Source: Eulemur rufifrons (taxonomy: Eukaryota > Chordata > Mammalia > Primates > Lemuridae). Taken from it: DNA of 64,000 nt. A program made the translations under genes and the position numbers. This document shows positions 36,491-47,935 of this stretch, one piece after another (the first letter of the stretch is position 1; each line of letters begins with the position of its first letter). Where the stretch lies: NCBI RefSeq assembly GCF_041146395.1, contig NC_090989.1, forward strand, positions 51,424,501-51,488,500, read 5' to 3'. The notes beneath the pieces were generated by a model. The model made no database searches. It was given only the letters and a program-made list of their open reading frames with translations, and had not been told where the DNA came from.

Positions 36491-36833
36491 TTTTTTTTTT
36501 TTTTTTTTTTTTGAGACAGAGTCTCACTCTGTTGCCCAGACTAGAGTGAGTGCCGTGGCGTCAGCCTAGCTCACACAACCTCAAACTCCTGAGCTCAGGC
36601 GATCCTCCTGTCTCAGCCTCCCGAGTAGCTGGGACTACAGGCATGCACCACCATGCCCGGCTAATTTTTTCTATATATATTTTTTAGCTGTCCATATAAT
36701 GTCTTTCTATTTTTAGTAGAGATGGGGTCTCGCTCTTGCTCAGGCTGGTCTCGAACTCCTTGAGCTCAAACGATCCGCCCACCTCGGCCTCCCAGAGTGC
36801 TAGGATTACAGACGTGAGCCACCGCGCCCGGCC
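36491..36833 (-). mobile_element. Young-looking strepsirrhine Alu
   Basis: Long poly(T), CAGAGTCTCACTCTGTTGCC, GAGTGCCGTGGCGTCAGCC, CTATATATATTTTTTAGCTG, TCCATATAATGTCTTTCTAT, AACGATCCGCCCACCTCGGC and CACCGCGCCCGGCC. It keeps several CpGs. Flanked by CTATAAT at 36483-36489 and 36833-36839, the likely target-site duplication (extending into following Ts). It shares the AGCTGTCCATATAAT variant with the copy at 49.7 kb. Confidence 0.96.
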
Positions 36834-38490
36834 TATAATATTTTTGCAGGGCAATTAAGCAACAGCCATCAAAATGTAAAGTGGATCTATGACTTGACTC
36901 AGTATTTTCATTCTAATGATTTCTGTTATGTGTATATACTGGTAATAATTTACATGTATGTAATATATACATGTGTATATACACATACACTCATGCAAAT
37001 ATTTTTATTTTAACAGTTTTATCAGCAATAACTTTGTAAATAAAAGGAAAGGTCATCATTTAAAAAATGCTTAAGTGAATTATTATATATGCATACACGG
37101 GTATATCTCCAAGATAAAATATTGGGGGGGAAAAGCACAATAAAAACCTGTGTGAATTTAATAAAATACCCTTTGTTAAAAAATTACATAGTTATAGCAG
37201 ATTTTTCTTTACAATTTTATGAAAGAAACTCAGAATAATGGTTACATTTGGGGAAAAGGAGTCAAGGGAGTGTGGGAGAGGTTTGTATTACTCATGTGGC
37301 ACTTCTGCACAATCATGAGTGATAACCATGTACATGTATCACTAGCTAGTGTAATTTACTTACAACAATATTTTTCATAATAGCTCTTTAAATTTCTTTC
37401 AGATTCCATGATCTATTGAGTGATGATAGGATATTTTACACGGTGTTAGACTGCATCTTGAATATCTGCATTTTTCAAAGTTTATGGACTAAGTAATTTG
37501 TTGGGACTAATAATTTAACTCCTCCAACTAGGTAGCTCATTCTTGTATTTAATAATCCTGAGTATGGATTTGTTAGAAGCAGCTGCTGAACCATGAAATA
37601 AAATAGGTGTCAGAGTTCTTCAAATATACCTTCAAACAGTGTAAATATGATTGCCTCCACTAATACTCCTAATGACACCTGACATTGTTCAGATCTAGAG
37701 GCAATGGAAGGTGAGATAATTTCTAGAACTACCTCTCCACTTGATTTGTTGTTTTTGTTTGCACAGGAAATGTTGCATAGAATTCATGTCATAAAACACT
37801 GAAAAAGTATCTCACCAGAATCGAGAGAAAGGAGTGGACATTAAGGTCAGTAGTTCAAATTGTAATTGCTATTTGAGAAACATTTTCTTGCCACCCAGCA
37901 GAAAACCTAGTTCCAAGATGAAATAAAACTCCTGGAAACACATTGGGATAATGAGTGAGGCAGATTTATATACATAGCAGAGAGAACACTGGAAGCACAG
38001 ATCTGCCTTAATTTGTTTTGGTTTGAATTTATCCACCATAGCGCAAGCACTAAGGAAAATTAGCCTTCTTGATAAACTACATAATGTTTTAAGGAATAAT
38101 AATAAGTGTGAAAATCTGAGAAAATTGCATTCCTATTTCTACTTTTGGAGAAAAATAAAGGGAAAAAAACCCTTGAAATTACTAGAGAAAAACAGATGTT
38201 TGTGATTATAATCAAGATCTGGATGTATGTCAAAGGATTGTTTGGTTGAGAACTATAGAGAAGTGAATGCATTTTATAGAAACTTCTTATTTGAATGAAA
38301 CTAGCCATCTTTTATCTATCCAGTGGGTTTTATTAATTACATTAAATAGAAATGGGGTAGGGAAGCACCAATGTTAGATGTTGGATCTTAGATAATACGC
38401 CCTGTGGGAACTTGTTATAATATATGTACTTTCAAGATAGTTAAATTTCTCCAAATTATGTTAGAATATTTAAGAAAAATTTTAAAATTT
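36834..38490. other. Unassigned A+T-rich DNA
   Basis: Contains a TA/CA-rich tract at about 36940-37000 and an old-repeat-like phrase at 37205-37290 (AATAATGGTTACATTTGGGG). Short frames of 60 and 82 codons at 38023-38308 overlap antisense and have no motif. Confidence 0.35.
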
Positions 38491-38630
38491 GAGGGGCCAG
38501 ACATGGTGGCTCACATTTGTAATCCTAGCACTTTGGGAGGTTGAGGTGGTAGGATCGCTTGAGACCAGGAATTGAGACCAGCCTGAGCAACTGAGCAATA
38601 CATCGAGACCCAGTCTCTACAATAAAAAAG
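38491..38630 (+). mobile_element. Alu monomer or truncated Alu (FLAM/left-arm type)
   Basis: GGGCCAGACATGGTGGCTCA, CATTTGTAATCCTAGCACTT, TGGGAGGTTGAGGTGGTAGG and GAGACCCAGTCTCTACAATA form one left arm only, with a short A-rich end. It ends without a second arm, so it is either an early monomeric Alu relative or a dimeric Alu cut at the middle. Confidence 0.85.
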
Positions 38631-38919
38631 AGACTGTTTTAAAAAAACATTCCAAGGAATTAATTTTAATTGTACTATTAGTGATTTTTTTAAACAACAG
38701 TGCAATAAGTGGCCAGAATAGAAACTATCTGGATCAATGCCAACTTTCAGAGATATAAACATCTGAAAGACTAGTCAATTGAAATTTAATGAATCCCACA
38801 AGTTAAAAGGCCGTCATTCTTTTATTTATACCTTTTCAAACCAGCAAAACAAGGCTGAGTCCAAATAATTCAATCAAAATATCAACTTTTAAGGCTTAGG
38901 TTAGAGATCATAGCCTCAT
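38631..38919. other. Unassigned DNA
   Basis: Short unique stretch; no feature recognised. Confidence 0.3.
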
Positions 38920-39240
38920 TTTTTTCTTTTTTATTACTTATTAATTTTTAATTGATAAATAAAAATTATATGTATAGATCAATGGCATAAAACACAATGT
39001 TTTGAAATATGTGTACATTGTGGGATGGCTAAATCAAGCTAATTAACATATGAATTACCTCATATACTTATTATTTATTTGTGGTGACAATGCTTAAAAC
39101 CTACTCAGCAGTTTTCAAGTAAACAATAATTTGTTATTAACTATAGTCATCATGTGTACAATAGATATCTTGAACGAAGCTCACATTCTCCTTAAAGTCT
39201 TCCTTAATGCCTACTGACAAAATAATATTCTCCACCTCTG
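38920..39240 (-). mobile_element. L1MA/L1MB-type 3' UTR, antisense
   Basis: Antisense 3' end of an older L1: TTTTTAATTGATAAATAAAA, ATTATATGTATAGATCAATG, GTGTACATTGTGGGATGGCT, AAATCAAGCTAATTAACATA, TGAATTACCTCATATACTTA, TATTAACTATAGTCATCATG and TGTACAATAGATATCTTGAA. Landmarks are in the expected order and spacing. Confidence 0.85.
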
Positions 39241-40145
39241 ATGTACACACAGGAATGTATTTGTGCTTTTTTGCACCTATATCTCTATAAAAATGTGCAT
39301 GCATACATAAATTTGCCTATCTCAGTCACCACCTTGCAATATTCTTGTGCTGGATAGTTTCTGTCAGCCTCTGTCCTGCTCATATCCTGTCTATGCCCCA
39401 CAATGTGCCCCGTGACCTCTAGAAACCATATTACCCAGGCTCCCTTCATCCTTTGTTTCTGGTTGACATCAGCAGGACAAAGGAGGGTGGAAGATGAAGA
39501 GTCAGGAGCATTTCTTTCCCCTACTCCCTTCTTCTTGGTCCTGAGAGTGGTTTCATTCTTCTAATGTCACATCTCTTGTCGTGTGGATCCTCTCTCATGG
39601 CTCTAGCTCTTTCTATCGTCGTTGGATGGGTAGTATCTTCCCAGTGTTGCTAGTCCCTGGGTCTTTACTAATGTTGTTTAGTTCTCTTAATACTATCCAT
39701 ATTTGCCAAGTAGTTCCTTCACCTAACGTTTTCATATCTTTCTGAATGTGCAATCTGTTTTCTACTTCTACTCACAAAGAGAAGAATGTAGACATTCTTT
39801 AACTATTTTCTGAGCACTTAATACAATGCCTAGAAGAGAGTATGCACTCACTAAATGTTTTTGGAATGCATGAATGAATAAATGGAAACTTAATACTAGG
39901 TTAGCTGCTGTGCAAGAGAAAAAAACAAGTATAAGCAATGGTCCCTATTCTAATGAAGGTTACAATCTAAGGAAGAAAACAATACATTAATTCAGAAATG
40001 CAATAAATATTCAAGGCTATACTTGGTAAGAAAGGAATCACAGACTCCATGTTCAGATTCCAGAAAAGGTATAATCCTTATTATAAAGTAAAGAAAAGCT
40101 ACCTAACATTAAGTTAAATATATATGTATGTGTACATATGTGTAT
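39241..40145. other. Unassigned DNA with possible LTR and L2 pieces
   Basis: The part 39345-39640 (CTCTGTCCTGCTCATATCCT and ACCCAGGCTCCCTTCATCC) resembles an old LTR-like repeat that I cannot name. The part 39790-39895 ends in TGCACTCACTAAATGTTTTT and GAATGCATGAATGAATAAAT, like an L2 3' tail on the plus strand. Confidence 0.4.
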
Positions 40146-40170
40146 ACACACACACACACACACACACACA
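40146..40170. repeat. (CA)n microsatellite
   Basis: About 12 CA units, preceded by an interrupted TATATGTATGTGTACATATG tract. Confidence 0.95.
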
Positions 40171-42348
40171 TTCAGTAATGTCACAAATTCTCCATAAGGT
40201 AAACCAAGATAAAAAGAACAACAGCCCAACATTTCTCTGCCTCATGGGTGTGCTGGCAGCTTTGATTATTTAATATTTATAAAGCACTTTGAAGATGAAA
40301 AGTGCTAAACATTATCTAACAGCCCTGTAAATGCAAATTTGTCAGGTCTTAGGAAATTTAACAGAAATTAAAGAGTGACAAACTACTCACAAATAAATAA
40401 ATGCTCAACCAAGTCTTTGCACTTAGAGAGGCCAGATGGAGGAGAAAAGACATTTTCCCTAGGGCAGAGCATAAAGCTAATCTGTACCCCACCCCTATTC
40501 CCACCAATACACAGGCTGCAGAAATGTTTAATTTAAAGCCTAAGAGATGATGCACTTTGTAACAGCATGTAAATCAATGTTTTATTAAAGCCTATGAATT
40601 ACTATGCAGAAAATGCAAATCACAATAAAGCACATCGCATGCAGATCTAACCCTGTTCTTCTCAGTGGAGCAATTACCCAATGCCTTGCTTTGGCAGGTG
40701 GGGGTAGTATTTAACTAGGGGTGGGCAGTTCTACCTCTTGCCTGCCTGTAGAAATGATAGAATCTTCCAATCATTTTCCTTCACCCCCAGAAGTACAAAT
40801 TATCCCCCATTGCATTTTTTAAAGTTGTACTTTAAAAATGCCTAGGCTTTTCCCTTCATTGACTTTAATTATGCTTAGCCTAGGCGGCTTGCCTGGTCAG
40901 GTAACCTTTTTACGAAAAAGAGGAGCTTACATACCATCGCATTTCTCTCCAGCTTGCCCATCAGTTAGAATGCTTGGACTTAATATGTTTAACCTTGTCT
41001 CTTTGTATCATTTTATTTATTCAGAATATATTTATATATATATAAAATAGACATCTGATTAAAGAACCAGAACTGTGGCCTTAATTCCAGTGTGATTTTT
41101 CAGCTGTTGGGTCAGGATATGAGATCAGGTTTATTGAGTTTGTTTATCATAGACAGGAAAAAGGCATGTAGGCAACAAATCCTCTTTTTAAGAGTACTGG
41201 GATGATGATAAATAATATCTATTGAAATTGAATGCAAGCATATACAAAAAAGGTAAAAAAAAAAAATAAAAAAAACAGAAAATGCAATGCCAAATTAATT
41301 CTAAGAAACATTATTTGAAAAAATATATTAACAAAGATAGTAGTAAACCAATTTTTTAACTGCCTTGAAAGGGGGCGGGAGGGTTAGGTACTAAAGTAGA
41401 AAGGAAGAGGCAGAAGCTATTATTGCCATTATAATCCATAACCTTATTTTATATTTGGAATTTGTGGAACGTTTTCATTTCAAAGGAGGCCTTAAAAGGC
41501 TTCACTGCTATGCATTTGTTAAATAAATATGGCATAATAAATAAACTACAGACAATAATATATTGTACAAGCTCTAAAGAGTTAGGTCTTTAAGGCTCAG
41601 TGCTTTTTAATATATTAAGCAATTGGATATCTGTGACAAAATAAACTGAAATTGCTGCTTCAATTTCATATGGCTGATACCTTGAACACTTAGTAGCTAA
41701 GTGAATTTCCAGTGGATAAATTTTGTGTTATTTCTGAGTAATAGAATGCATATGATAATCAACTTTTCCATTTCTCAAGCACTGGATTTTGAAGATCAAA
41801 TGAGACACTGTATGTGAAAGTAACTTTAAATTGTAACAAACTCTACAAATATTAGGTTTTATTAGGTGTTTCAAATACTATACTACCTTTGGAAAAGGAA
41901 CAAAAATATTGAACTATCCATGTTTGCTGATACATCTCTTCCCGGTAAAACAACTTATAAACAAAGACCCCTCCTGTAACAAAAGAAAGGATAGGAAGTT
42001 CAGGGAATGTTTCTTGTCTGCAATCTCTGACTTGTGCCTCTGCTTTATTCTTCAGTTTGGAAGTTTCTGGGAGTAGGTGACCAATAGAGACATTTTCTTT
42101 TTTGCAAATACATATTTCTTTAAAATATGCAGCCATGTAAAAAGTAATTTCCCAAAAATGCCTATCTCCCATGTAATGCCTCTCCCCACTCCCAAGAAGT
42201 ATAATGGTCCTCAATACTCTAATGGAGTTATGGGAAAAGATAAAACCCCAGTATTTTAAGTTATTTATCAAAATCTGTTTTTCTATAGAAATGGTATTAT
42301 AAATGACAGCTACATATATTTAAATAGTTTCAATGATGCTATGTATAA
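40171..42348. other. Unique DNA, no gene called
   Basis: No clear repeat except a probable MIR tail at 41785-41865 (GAAGATCAAATGAGACACTG followed by AACTCTACAAATATTAGG). The 139-codon minus frame at 41852-42271 is the longest frame outside recognised repeats; it has no motif, runs over the MIR tail at its 3' end, and is not called as coding. The segment 40550-40710 is a possible conserved noncoding element. Confidence 0.4.
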
Positions 42349-42371
42349 GTGTGTGTGTGTGTATATATATG
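42349..42371. repeat. (GT)/(TA) microsatellite
   Basis: GTGTGTGTGTGT followed by ATATATAT; short. Confidence 0.85.
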
Positions 42372-42752
42372 ATTTAATTGGCAGTCTGAGGATAATATTA
42401 AAGAAAGTATTATTTAAAATATTTGCTTAATAAAATTGTTTTCTAATCTGAAAAACAACTCCTTACAAATTAACTTTCTGTGTTTGTTTAGCCCATTTAT
42501 AAATTGAGAAATATTTATTCAGTAAAATCTATTATAAAGTCTCTTTGAGCACCATAATTCTGGTTATTCTTGGGTCAGATCACAATTCCAGGAGCTGTGG
42601 TAGTAGCATAAATAAAGCCTCAGGCTCACTAACTTCTATTTACAATTGAAGTGTCCTCACCATTGACCCAATGGAAATTCATCCTTTGATTAGTCCCTAG
42701 ATCCTGTAGAGACTGTGTGTCACAGTCAATAGCAACTGTGTTCTTCAAATGT
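42372..42752. other. Unassigned DNA left of an L1
   Basis: No feature recognised with confidence. The part 42545-42740 might be an old LTR piece. I could not match a target-site duplication to the L1's 3' flank. Confidence 0.3.
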
Positions 42753-43770
42753 ATTGATTAAATTAAAAAGCTTCTGCACATCCAAGGAAACAATCAACAG
42801 AGCTAATAGACAACTTACATAATGGGAGAAAATATTCACATGCTATACATCCAATAAAGGGCTAATAACTGGAATCTACAATGAACTCTAGCAAATCAGC
42901 AAGAAAAAATCAAACAACACCATTGAAAAGTCGGCAAAAGACATGAACAGAAGCTTTTCAAAAGAAGATAGACTAATGGCCAACAAACATATGAAAAAAT
43001 GCTTAACATCTCTAATCATCAGGGAAATGCAAATCAAAACCACAATGAGATATCACTTATCTCCAATGAGAATAGCCTTTATAAAAAAAATCCCAAAACA
43101 ATAAATGTTGGCTTGGATGTGAAGAGACAGGAATATTCATACACTGCTGGTGGGACTGCAAACTAGTACAACCTCTGTGGAAAGTAATATGGAGATTCCT
43201 CAAAGAGCTACAAGTAGAACTATCATTTGATCCAGCAATCCCATTACTGGACATCTACCCAAAGGAAAAAAAGACATTTTATAAAAAGACATCTGCACTA
43301 GAATGTTTATAGCAGCATGATTCACAATTGCAAAGATTTGGAAACAACCCAAGTGCCCATTGATACATGAGTGGACTAATAAAATGTGGTATATGTATAC
43401 TGTGGAGTTCTACTCAGCCATAAAAAACAATGGTGATCTAGCACCTCTTATATTATCCTGGATAGAGCTGGAGCCCATTTTACTAAGCAAAGTATCCCAA
43501 GAATGGAAAAACAAGCACCACATGTACTCCATCAAACTGGCATTAACTGATCAATACTTAAGTGCACATATGGTAGTAACGTTCATCAGGTGTCGGGCAG
43601 ATGGGAGCAGAGAGGAGGGGATGGGTATATTCATACCTAATGGGTGCAGTGTGCACCACCTAGGGGATGGACACACTTGAAGCTCTGACTCGGGTGGGGC
43701 AAAGGCAATATATGAAACCTAAACATTTGTACCCCCATAGTATGCTGAAATTAAAAAAAAAGAAGAAGAA
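42753..43770 (+). mobile_element. 5'-truncated L1, lineage-type 3' end
   Basis: Starts within ORF2 at TGATTAAATTAAAAAGCTTC and runs through ATGGGAGAAAATATTCACAT, AAAACCACAATGAGATATCA and GATCCAGCAATCCCATTACT. The C-terminal ORF2 protein is readable at 43360-43550 (WTNKMWYMYTVEFYSAIKNN, then WIELEPILLSKVSQEWKNKH), matching the L1 ORF2p end. The 3' UTR has ACCTAATGGGTGCAGTGTGC, GGGGATGGACACACTTGAAG, GGGTGGGGCAAAGGCAATAT, then an A-rich tail with AGAAGAAG. ORF2 is interrupted by stops; inactive. The same 3' UTR occurs at 63366-63503. Confidence 0.95.
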
Positions 43771-44219
43771 AAAAGAAAACTAGGATTCAGAGGGTTAAAT
43801 TAATCTGCTCAGGATCACACTGTAAATAAAATGGCTTATTAGAAATTCTAGCCTAGTTCTGTCTATACGGCCTCTTTTTACTATATGAATTAGTTTTGAT
43901 CTTAGTGACAGAAAATATCAAAAGAATTAATCTTTTATGAGAAGAAATTTTCTGTCTTGTCAGGTTTTAGATATTTCCAAAGTTTCTGAATTATAAAATA
44001 AACAAACTAAACTTCTAAGCAGTTCATGGGTAAAACATAAGCAAAATTGATCATACAAAGTATTTCAGATAGTATGAAGGATTAGTAGAGACCTCGTACA
44101 TTATATATCATAAAAGATTAATATAAACATTATGTTAATGTATTTGAAATTCCGATTAATGGGACAATTTTATGGAACAAAATAATTTTCAAAATCAATT
44201 CAAGAAGAATTGATTAGAC
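43771..44219. other. Unassigned A+T-rich DNA
   Basis: A short MIR-like phrase starts it (AGGATTCAGAGGGTTAAATT, then CTGCTCAGGATCACACTG), possibly an antisense MIR fragment. No gene. Confidence 0.35.
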
Positions 44220-44443
44220 CAAGGATTGGAAAATTTTTCCTATAAAAGGACAAATAATAAACATTTTACTATTGCAGGCCATACAGTCCCTGTCCCAACT
44301 ATTCAACTTGGCTGCTGTGGTGTGGAAGCAGCCATACACAATATGTGAAAAAATGAGGGTGGCTTTCTCCCTCTATACTTTATTTGCAAACCAGATAGTG
44401 GGCTAGATTTGGATTTCAGGCACTGACTTGCCAATCCTTTGAT
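44220..44443 (+). mobile_element. hAT-Charlie-type nonautonomous DNA transposon
   Basis: Inverted ends CAAGGATTGGAAAATTTTTC and, on the reverse strand, CAAAGGATTGGCAAGTCAGT. Interior words ATTGCAGGCCATACAGTCCC, TGTCCCAACTATTCAACTTG, GTGGAAGCAGCCATACACAA and CTTTATTTGCAAACCAGATA follow the usual order. No coding capacity. Confidence 0.85.
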
Positions 44444-44549
44444 TAGACAATAGCTTTTATAAATATTGAACCAGTACTCAAAAAATACACACACAAAATA
44501 AACCTATTTCCAGATCATTTTAAAAATGAGCTTGCCCAACCCCAAAAGA

Positions 44550-45380
44550 ATGGAAAACCCCAGATGCAATGTTTCCATGTAAAGAAAAAGAGGGTATGAT
44601 CCTAAATTATTTTCCATTAGTATGATCTTAACATCAAAGCTAGATAAAATAATATGAAATTGGACAATTGTAGGTTAGTTTGGCATGAATGTCATAAATA
44701 ATTAGTAAACCAAATCCAGCCAAATATTTCAAAAAGAATGTAGCAAAACCAAATTGAGTTTCATCTCAGGGTTATAGAAATTAAAATAGGGAAACCATAT
44801 GAACATATGAAAAATGCAAGAGAACAATCAATTATAACATTTGTATATGCTAACAGGTCTTAGCAAAGTAGGAATAGAAGGTACATGTTTTATCTAATAA
44901 AGAATACGAACCAAGATTGCACAGAACATTAACAGTCAATGAGCAAACTATAAAAGCATTCCCATGAAAATAAAAGATCAGAGAAACATAATCAGTACTA
45001 CTTCTACATTTTGTTGGAAGAGTGGCTAACACAATATAACAAGAAGAGACAGATAAATATTAGAAAAAAGGAACCCAAATTATCATTATACCCCAAATAT
45101 ATGCCTCCCTAACAAGGAAAATTCAAGAGAATTTATAGATAAATATTGAAAATTAAAAGAGTTAAGTTTGTATGATATAATCTACAAAGCTGATTTACAT
45201 TTTTAATATTAGAAACAACTAACTTGAAAATACTTAAAAAAAATTGCCATTCACAATGACCACTAAGACTATGAGGAATCTTGGAATAAACCTAAAAAGT
45301 TAGTAGAAGAAAAATTGAGACAATATTGTAAAACTTTACTGAAGAATAAAAATGGCATAAATAGAAGTACAATATTTACG
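44550..45380 (+). mobile_element. Probable decayed old L1 (ORF2 middle), sense
   Basis: A-rich sequence with words like ATCCAGCCAAATATTTCAAA, CATTCACAATGACCACTAAG, CTTGGAATAAACCTAAAAAG and AAAACTTTACTGAAGAATAA, which follow the L1 ORF2 order 'aatccagcagcacatcaaa ... aatagcatcaaaaag... cttaggaataaa... ctgaaagaa'. No frame survives. Boundaries are approximate. Confidence 0.5.
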
Positions 45381-47164
45381 ATGGAATAATGCAATACTTT
45401 GAAATTATTTTCCTCCTCATACATATACAGGCCAAATTAATCTGAATATAAGCTTTAATGGTATTAGGCATTCATATGACACATTCATTATTAAATTTGT
45501 CTCAGTTTTTTAAAATCCTTCAAAGTAGTGTTATTGGTTTCAGAAAGTCCTTTGTACCATGTAATCAGTACCAGAACATGATTCTTTTAATATAGATCAG
45601 ATTTCTCAATGTTTGATACATTCATAAAACTTAAAAGCACATAAGTTACACACATTGACTTAAAGCATTTAACTTTTTTCAATTATAAAACAATGTATGT
45701 TGTTATAAAATACAAAAAATACGAACAAATACAAACATTTCGAAAATTTTCAAAAGTGCAAGCAAGAAGGAAAAAAATCACCCATAATTTCCCCATACCT
45801 ATAAGCAGTATCAATGTTTGGTTCATATATTTTTAGTTATTTTTCCAGATACATTTATTTTGTTGACTTCTATATTTTTCAGAAAAATGTCTTCAGATGC
45901 TCTCCTGCTGTAACCTGGGTACTTTAGAGATGTTAAGACACGGGTCTTTGCATTTCTGCAACTGAGCGTAAGTCCACTGAGCATGCCCATTCTTCTGATT
46001 AGAAAATGTACATTAATGAATCTGCAGGACAAAAGTCAGTAGTGAGGTGCACTCTGGGCATAATTGCACAGCAAACTCAGAATATACAGGCATCTTTCTA
46101 TATTTTGTTTTAATTTTATTCTTTTTAGCAGATCGCTGCTTGCAAACACTTATTGGGAAACAGTTTGAAGTAAATGTGTATTGCATGAACATACGGCAGA
46201 CTTTAAATTCATTATTTTTTATTTTTGCAAGTTACAATTCTTTTCCTGTTGTCATATTATTTCAGCAGAAAAGGTCAAATCCTATTTCTTTTTTCTTGGA
46301 AACAAGTGACTAAGCCTCCATTTAATGACACACCCAGGAGAAATGTTTTGCAATAAATAACAGCTCAGGGGAACTAAAAAACCCCAAGTAGAATTCAGAA
46401 AACAGCACTGTTGTCTTATGCTAAACAATAAATTGTGCATGTTGTAAAAACACCATAACTATGCATACCCTATGGTCATGGTTCCCAGTTTAATTCACTT
46501 GATCAATTTATTGTGCCTTATGAAGCACCCAAAGTAATTTATGTTTATATACTTGACAAATTGTGGTAGAGACCATTGATGCTCACCAAGTATCTATAGA
46601 GTCCTTACATTTTTCCAGCCACAAAGCATCTAGGTGGGGGTCATAAGATAAATTTTTGCAATAGAACATCAGAAGAAGGGATGTAAAATGTGTCACCTCC
46701 ACTAAAGCACTAAAGCACTTAAGAATGAATGTTTCTGCCCATGCACTTTCTCTCTCCAGTTAAGAACAAAGAACACATAGGCCACAGAGTTGTAAGAGGA
46801 AGCAGCCTAAGTCCCTAATTCTTGAAAGGGAATTATGCTGCAGAGTTTCTTGTTCTAAAGAAATAAATACATCGTAAAAAAATAAATACGATGAGCAAAA
46901 AATCAAATTATATTTTTGACAAACTACTAAAAGATGGGGATTTATTTTACTGCAGTACAGTCTAGTTGTATCATTTAGCACTGTCTTACTGTTTTGTAGG
47001 AAATCAAGTGTGAGTAGGACAATGCAGGTGGAAGTTGAGTAGCCAGAGGAGTGGACTGTGCCAGTTACCAGTTTATCGCTTTTAGCTCCAAATTTGCTTC
47101 CTAATACTTTCTCTGCCATAATGACCTAGATGCTAAGCATTTCTTGTTTACAGTGAGCATGATG
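45381..47164. other. Mostly unassigned DNA
   Basis: The part 45685-45860 (AAAATCACCCATAATTTCCC, AGTATCAATGTTTGGTTCAT and TTTTTCCAGATACATTTATT) resembles an old LINE 3' end. Frames of 69-119 codons (45823-46032, 46047-46313, 46760-47119) have no motif. Around 46330-46540 a compact segment (CAATTTATTGTGCCTTATGA) could be conserved. Confidence 0.35.
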
Positions 47165-47935
47165 TTATGCTTTGTTAATAAAGGGTGCTGAGGGACATTG
47201 CAGGAGAAAGGGACCTCTCTTCCTGGTTCTAGAGTGCTCTTCCGCCAGCGGTATGTGTTCATGTGTGCATGTGTGTGTCCACATCGAGTGTCACTCTGCC
47301 CCAGCTGTACACCCAGAATGTACTGTTCCTCAGCAACCCTGCAGACCAGGTTGGGCCGGATAAATGGTAAATGCTGCCAGCTTCATTCCTGTCTCCCTCT
47401 GAGCATTCACCCATCAGCCTCAGCCAGGTGTGTTGGAAGGGTTATTTCCTGCAGCCCTCCCAACACAGCCACCATATACACCAGGCCTCATGCCACTGCC
47501 AGCAGCGGGCTCGCAACAGGCAGGCTTCTTCATGCCTGTCAGCCAGGTATGTCTGGCGGGCTTCTTCATGCCTGCCTGTCAGCCAGGCTCCAGCCACCTG
47601 CACTGAGAGCTGTTTCCTGCTTTTCTGGCAACTTTGAACCAGCTCTGGCCTGGCCAGTCCAGTGAACTTTCCTGCCATCCTGCAGGTTATAAGTACACCT
47701 TTTCCAGTGAAGTCTGAATCTCAGCTGTTGTTGGGGATTGGGGGTTCTAAGTTGTCCTTCCTTATGTGCTCTCATCCAACTCTAGAATACACCTCGGAGT
47801 TCTCTTTACATCTTTAATGTTATTCCCTCATTATAGCTCAATAATTGCTGTATTAAACCTTCCCTCATCAAATTACCACCTGATTTCTGTCTATCTCCTA
47901 ATTGGCCCTAGACTGATAGACTAGCCTAGCCTAAC
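47165..47935 (+). repeat. G+C-rich block, probable old LTR, with internal tandem duplication
   Basis: Composition changes sharply from the A+T-rich flanks. The block ends with CACCTGATTTCTGTCTATCT, CCTAATTGGCCCTAGACTGA and TAGACTAGCC, similar to 3' ends of some endogenous retroviral LTRs. Inside, a segment of about 36 bp (GGCTTCTTCATGCCTG...GTCAGCCAGG) occurs twice in tandem at about 47522-47590. Overlapping frames up to 155 codons (47198-47665) exist on both strands in several phases, as expected for stop-poor G+C-rich DNA; no protein motif is seen. Confidence 0.45.

Noticed and set aside
43360..43680. 106-codon plus-strand frame as a host gene
   Set aside because: Its protein matches the C-terminal end of L1 ORF2p and it runs into the L1 3' UTR.
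47198..47665. 155-codon plus-strand frame
   Set aside because: It lies in the G+C-rich repeat-like block, overlaps other frames on both strands, has no motif, and spans the tandem duplication.
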